A model generated the notes under the pieces. That model was not told the origin of the DNA, did no database searches, and worked only from the letters and a program-made list of their open reading frames with translations. Positions 61,901 to 64,000 of a stretch of DNA of 64,000 nt are shown piece by piece (within the stretch, counting starts at the first letter, position 1; each line of letters opens with the position of its first letter). The position numbers and the translations under genes were made by a program. Source of the stretch: Leptolyngbya sp. 'hensonii' (lineage in GTDB: Bacteria > Cyanobacteriota > Cyanobacteriia > GCF-001939115). Where the stretch lies: assembly GCF_001939115.1 (NCBI RefSeq), contig NZ_MQTZ01000021.1, positions 1-64,000 of the forward strand, in the 5' to 3' direction.

Positions 61901-63658
61901 ATGCCTGAAGCTCAAACCTCTCATCAACTGACCCATTCCATCTCGGCAGCGGAGCCTACTCCCACGCAACCTGTGAAAAAGGTTGGGGGTGTTCAAGGAG
62001 GATTCTTTTTTTACAAAATCCTGACTTTTTATTCTAAATATCGCTTACTAACTGCGTTTAGTCTTGTTTTGATTGGCATTATCTCGCTGGATATTCTCTT
62101 CCATGATTATGTCTTTCAAAATCTGATTAGAAATCTCCAAACTCTGCTTCAGGGGCCATTAATTCTGCCGGATCAGATGGATTTGAGTTTTGCACCTGAG
62201 GTTTGGTTGTCAGTGGTTGGGATTTCTCTAGGGACTCTAATTATTGTTATTTCAATTGCTGCTCAAAGCATTCCAAAAATTGTAGATGTATACATGCAGG
62301 ATTGGATTAGCCTGTTTTACATCTGGTTTCTAGTGCTGGCAGGAATCCATGCTGTTTTTATTAAACTCTACAATGAGATAATTTTTCTCCGTCCTGCCAG
62401 TGTGATTCTGAATATTTATATCTTCTTGCCCATCGCGATTGTTCTGACATTGCCTTATATCTTTTATATTTTGCAATGTACCCAGCCCAAAAATGTCATT
62501 AGAAGGATATTCCGGAATCATTTAAATCAGATTCATGATTTGACCCATCGTCGGATTTATAGGTTGCTCAATATTGATGTTTTTATCGAAGAAACTCAGG
62601 ATAATCTTTTTCAATCTTTCAACCAATTGGATAATTTGCTGGAATATGTGCCGTTGAAGGAGGCGAAAGCTCAAATTATCCAGGATATGAGCTCTTTGGT
62701 TCAGGAATATATCACCCTTAAAACCTCAATTAACCCAAACTTCTTTAAGGTTAGTACGAGAGTTCGAGCTGATATTTCCTTCAAAACTATGATTGGTCAA
62801 TTCAAGGAAATGGAACATACTCGGACCTTTTATGAACAGAAATGTTTTCGGGTTTTGGGAAATACATATGTTCAATTTTTAGAGCAAAATGAATTCGATC
62901 TGGCCTCACTCTGTGGTTCGGAAATGGATCGGGTGGGGCAGATGGCTCTCAAGATGGGAGATGATCGACTGCTCGATGTGATCATCATGCGTTTCAATAC
63001 GATGATGCGATTTGCCTTGAAGCATGGGGTGAAAAATAATGAAGCACGGAATCTATACAATGCTGCATTTCACTACCGCAACTTCATTGAAAATCTGGTC
63101 AGATATAAGAAAGTGGAACATTCAAAGCGCAGCTTTGCCTACTTAAGACTGTATGGTACAGAGATATTTAAGTATGGCCGCACAAGCCCATCCATGTACT
63201 TCATTGTGGATGTTTTTGCTGCGGAAATGAAGCGAATTCTTATTCTTGTATATCAGGAAAATTGGTCGCTAGAAATTCAAAGCGAAATGCTAAATGAAAT
63301 GCTTCAGATCGATAGCTATCCGGATTTCAAGGAAATTGATTCCGATCGGGAACAACTAGTTAATACGGGGGTCAGGGTTCTCCAAATAGGCTTGGGACTG
63401 TTCTATCTGCGGCACAATAATATTGATTTTGTTGAACGAATTATCCAGGATATTCTGGCTGATTTAGATTTCTTGGGGGAGGTAACCTTCCGGCGAGGGG
63501 TGGAGTTGACCTGTAATCGATTGCGACTCTCTAACCCAAATTTTTGGGAAGATACCGATCGGGGAAGCCTGAATCTGTACTACACCCCTGATCAAGACCA
63601 GATCGATCGGTTCTTAGAACTGTTTCATGAGCAAATGAAGCGCCATCTCTCCCATTAG
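61901..63658 (+). CDS. Membrane protein with large cytoplasmic domain, unknown function
   Basis: A 585-aa protein. Four hydrophobic segments lie in the first 200 residues (LTAFSLVLIGIISLDILF, VWLSVVGISLGTLIIVISIA, WISLFYIWFLVLAGIHAVFI and ILNIYIFLPIAIVLTLPYIF). The remaining 380 residues are soluble and helical, with charged coils. The fold is not recognised; DUF2254-like topology is a weak impression. Its codons are clearly more A/T-rich than those of neighbours, which may indicate transfer. Confidence 0.75.
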   Translation: MPEAQTSHQLTHSISAAEPTPTQPVKKVGGVQGGFFFYKILTFYSKYRLLTAFSLVLIGIISLDILFHDYVFQNLIRNLQTLLQGPLILPDQMDLSFAPEVWLSVVGISLGTLIIVISIAAQSIPKIVDVYMQDWISLFYIWFLVLAGIHAVFIKLYNEIIFLRPASVILNIYIFLPIAIVLTLPYIFYILQCTQPKNVIRRIFRNHLNQIHDLTHRRIYRLLNIDVFIEETQDNLFQSFNQLDNLLEYVPLKEAKAQIIQDMSSLVQEYITLKTSINPNFFKVSTRVRADISFKTMIGQFKEMEHTRTFYEQKCFRVLGNTYVQFLEQNEFDLASLCGSEMDRVGQMALKMGDDRLLDVIIMRFNTMMRFALKHGVKNNEARNLYNAAFHYRNFIENLVRYKKVEHSKRSFAYLRLYGTEIFKYGRTSPSMYFIVDVFAAEMKRILILVYQENWSLEIQSEMLNEMLQIDSYPDFKEIDSDREQLVNTGVRVLQIGLGLFYLRHNNIDFVERIIQDILADLDFLGEVTFRRGVELTCNRLRLSNPNFWEDTDRGSLNLYYTPDQDQIDRFLELFHEQMKRHLSH

Positions 63659-64000
63659 CAGGGGATTGCTCATCTTCCTGTCGCTAGAGGTGTGGATCTG
63701 AGGAGTTGCTTCAGGGCTTATCCTGTCAGTAAAAATACTGATCAGATAGATAGGAATATTGCCCTGCTTTCCTGCCTCTGGAACAGAGGCAGGAAGGAAT
63801 TCATCTGCTGAAAAGCGCTGCAGCCAACTGGAACTTTAACCTGTTCAATTTTCTTAATCAAGAATTTTGCGGATGGACGCTGTGTTTGCCCGTAACTCTG
63901 TATAGAGGTGCACAAGTGTCAGGGTTGAAGCTGTCTCTGTAGGAGAGGGTGGTCTGGCCATCCTCATCATCTTTGAGCTTGGGATAGGGGCAAGTAACCT
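63659..64000. other. Window end without a gene
   Basis: About 340 bases in which I see no convincing coding frame. It holds the hairpin at 63769-63795. A gene start beyond 64000 would be invisible. Confidence 0.4.
63769..63795. terminator. 12-bp hairpin downstream of the membrane protein gene
   Basis: TTCCTGCCTCTG and CAGAGGCAGGAA pair perfectly around GAA, about 110 nt after the stop at 63658. There is no T-run on either strand, so terminator function is possible but unproven. Confidence 0.5.

Overview
The window is a typical piece of cyanobacterial chromosome with moderately high GC. Markers for this call are heme oxygenase of the phycobilin pathway, a COP23-type secreted protein, DUF1997, DUF3153 and DUF4912 proteins, MutS2, a B12-type radical SAM/DUF2344 fusion, RNase E ending in the cyanobacterial RRRRRRSSA tail, and many HIP1-like GCGATCGC/CGATCG palindromes. 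A Leptolyngbya-like (non-heterocystous) genome is my best guess, but nothing here fixes the genus. I found no tRNA, rRNA, CRISPR array, insertion sequence or prophage gene.

Bases 1-18122 form one long minus-strand surface-polysaccharide locus of 18 genes, the last cut by the window edge. It has about thirteen glycosyltransferases (GT4/GT-B, GT2 and one GT8-like), four SAM methyltransferases (one FkbM-type, one CmcI-type) and one multi-spanning O-antigen polymerase/ligase-like protein. Many genes overlap by 1-38 nt, which suggests one translationally coupled operon read from near 18.1 kb towards base 1. A divergent DPM1-like GT2 (18227) faces it. No flippase, ABC exporter or Wza/Wzc protein is seen, so export must be encoded elsewhere.

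From 18.9 to 39.7 kb the genes are mostly core: a VOC-fold protein, ssb with a LexA-like box, mreBCD, pheA, DUF1997, the rne-rnhB operon with a long leader and an odd 13-bp GTAC repeat array upstream, the radical SAM/DUF2344 protein, a methyltransferase-TPR-OGT fusion, a STAS protein, clpS with a CPBP protease, a DUF3153 lipoprotein, and two GDP-mannose 4,6-dehydratase paralogues that probably supply deoxyhexose precursors for glycans.

From 39.7 to 64 kb come mutS2, a membrane protein with four degenerate repeats, an M16 protease pair (one active, one lacking the zinc site), a glmM-ECF sigma-cupin anti-sigma operon, ho1 with a clear terminator, a soluble CBS-like/coiled-coil signalling protein, an L,D-transpeptidase, a LysR regulator with a TrpD-like protein, a CHAT-FHA fusion, acetate kinase, a DUF4912 protein, a COP23 protein and an AT-richer membrane protein of unknown function.

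The most novel-looking items are the CHAT-FHA fusion, the methyltransferase-TPR-OGT fusion, the GTAC array upstream of rne, the repeat-containing membrane protein at 42.3 kb, and the pairing of glmM with an ECF sigma factor and cupin anti-sigma factor.
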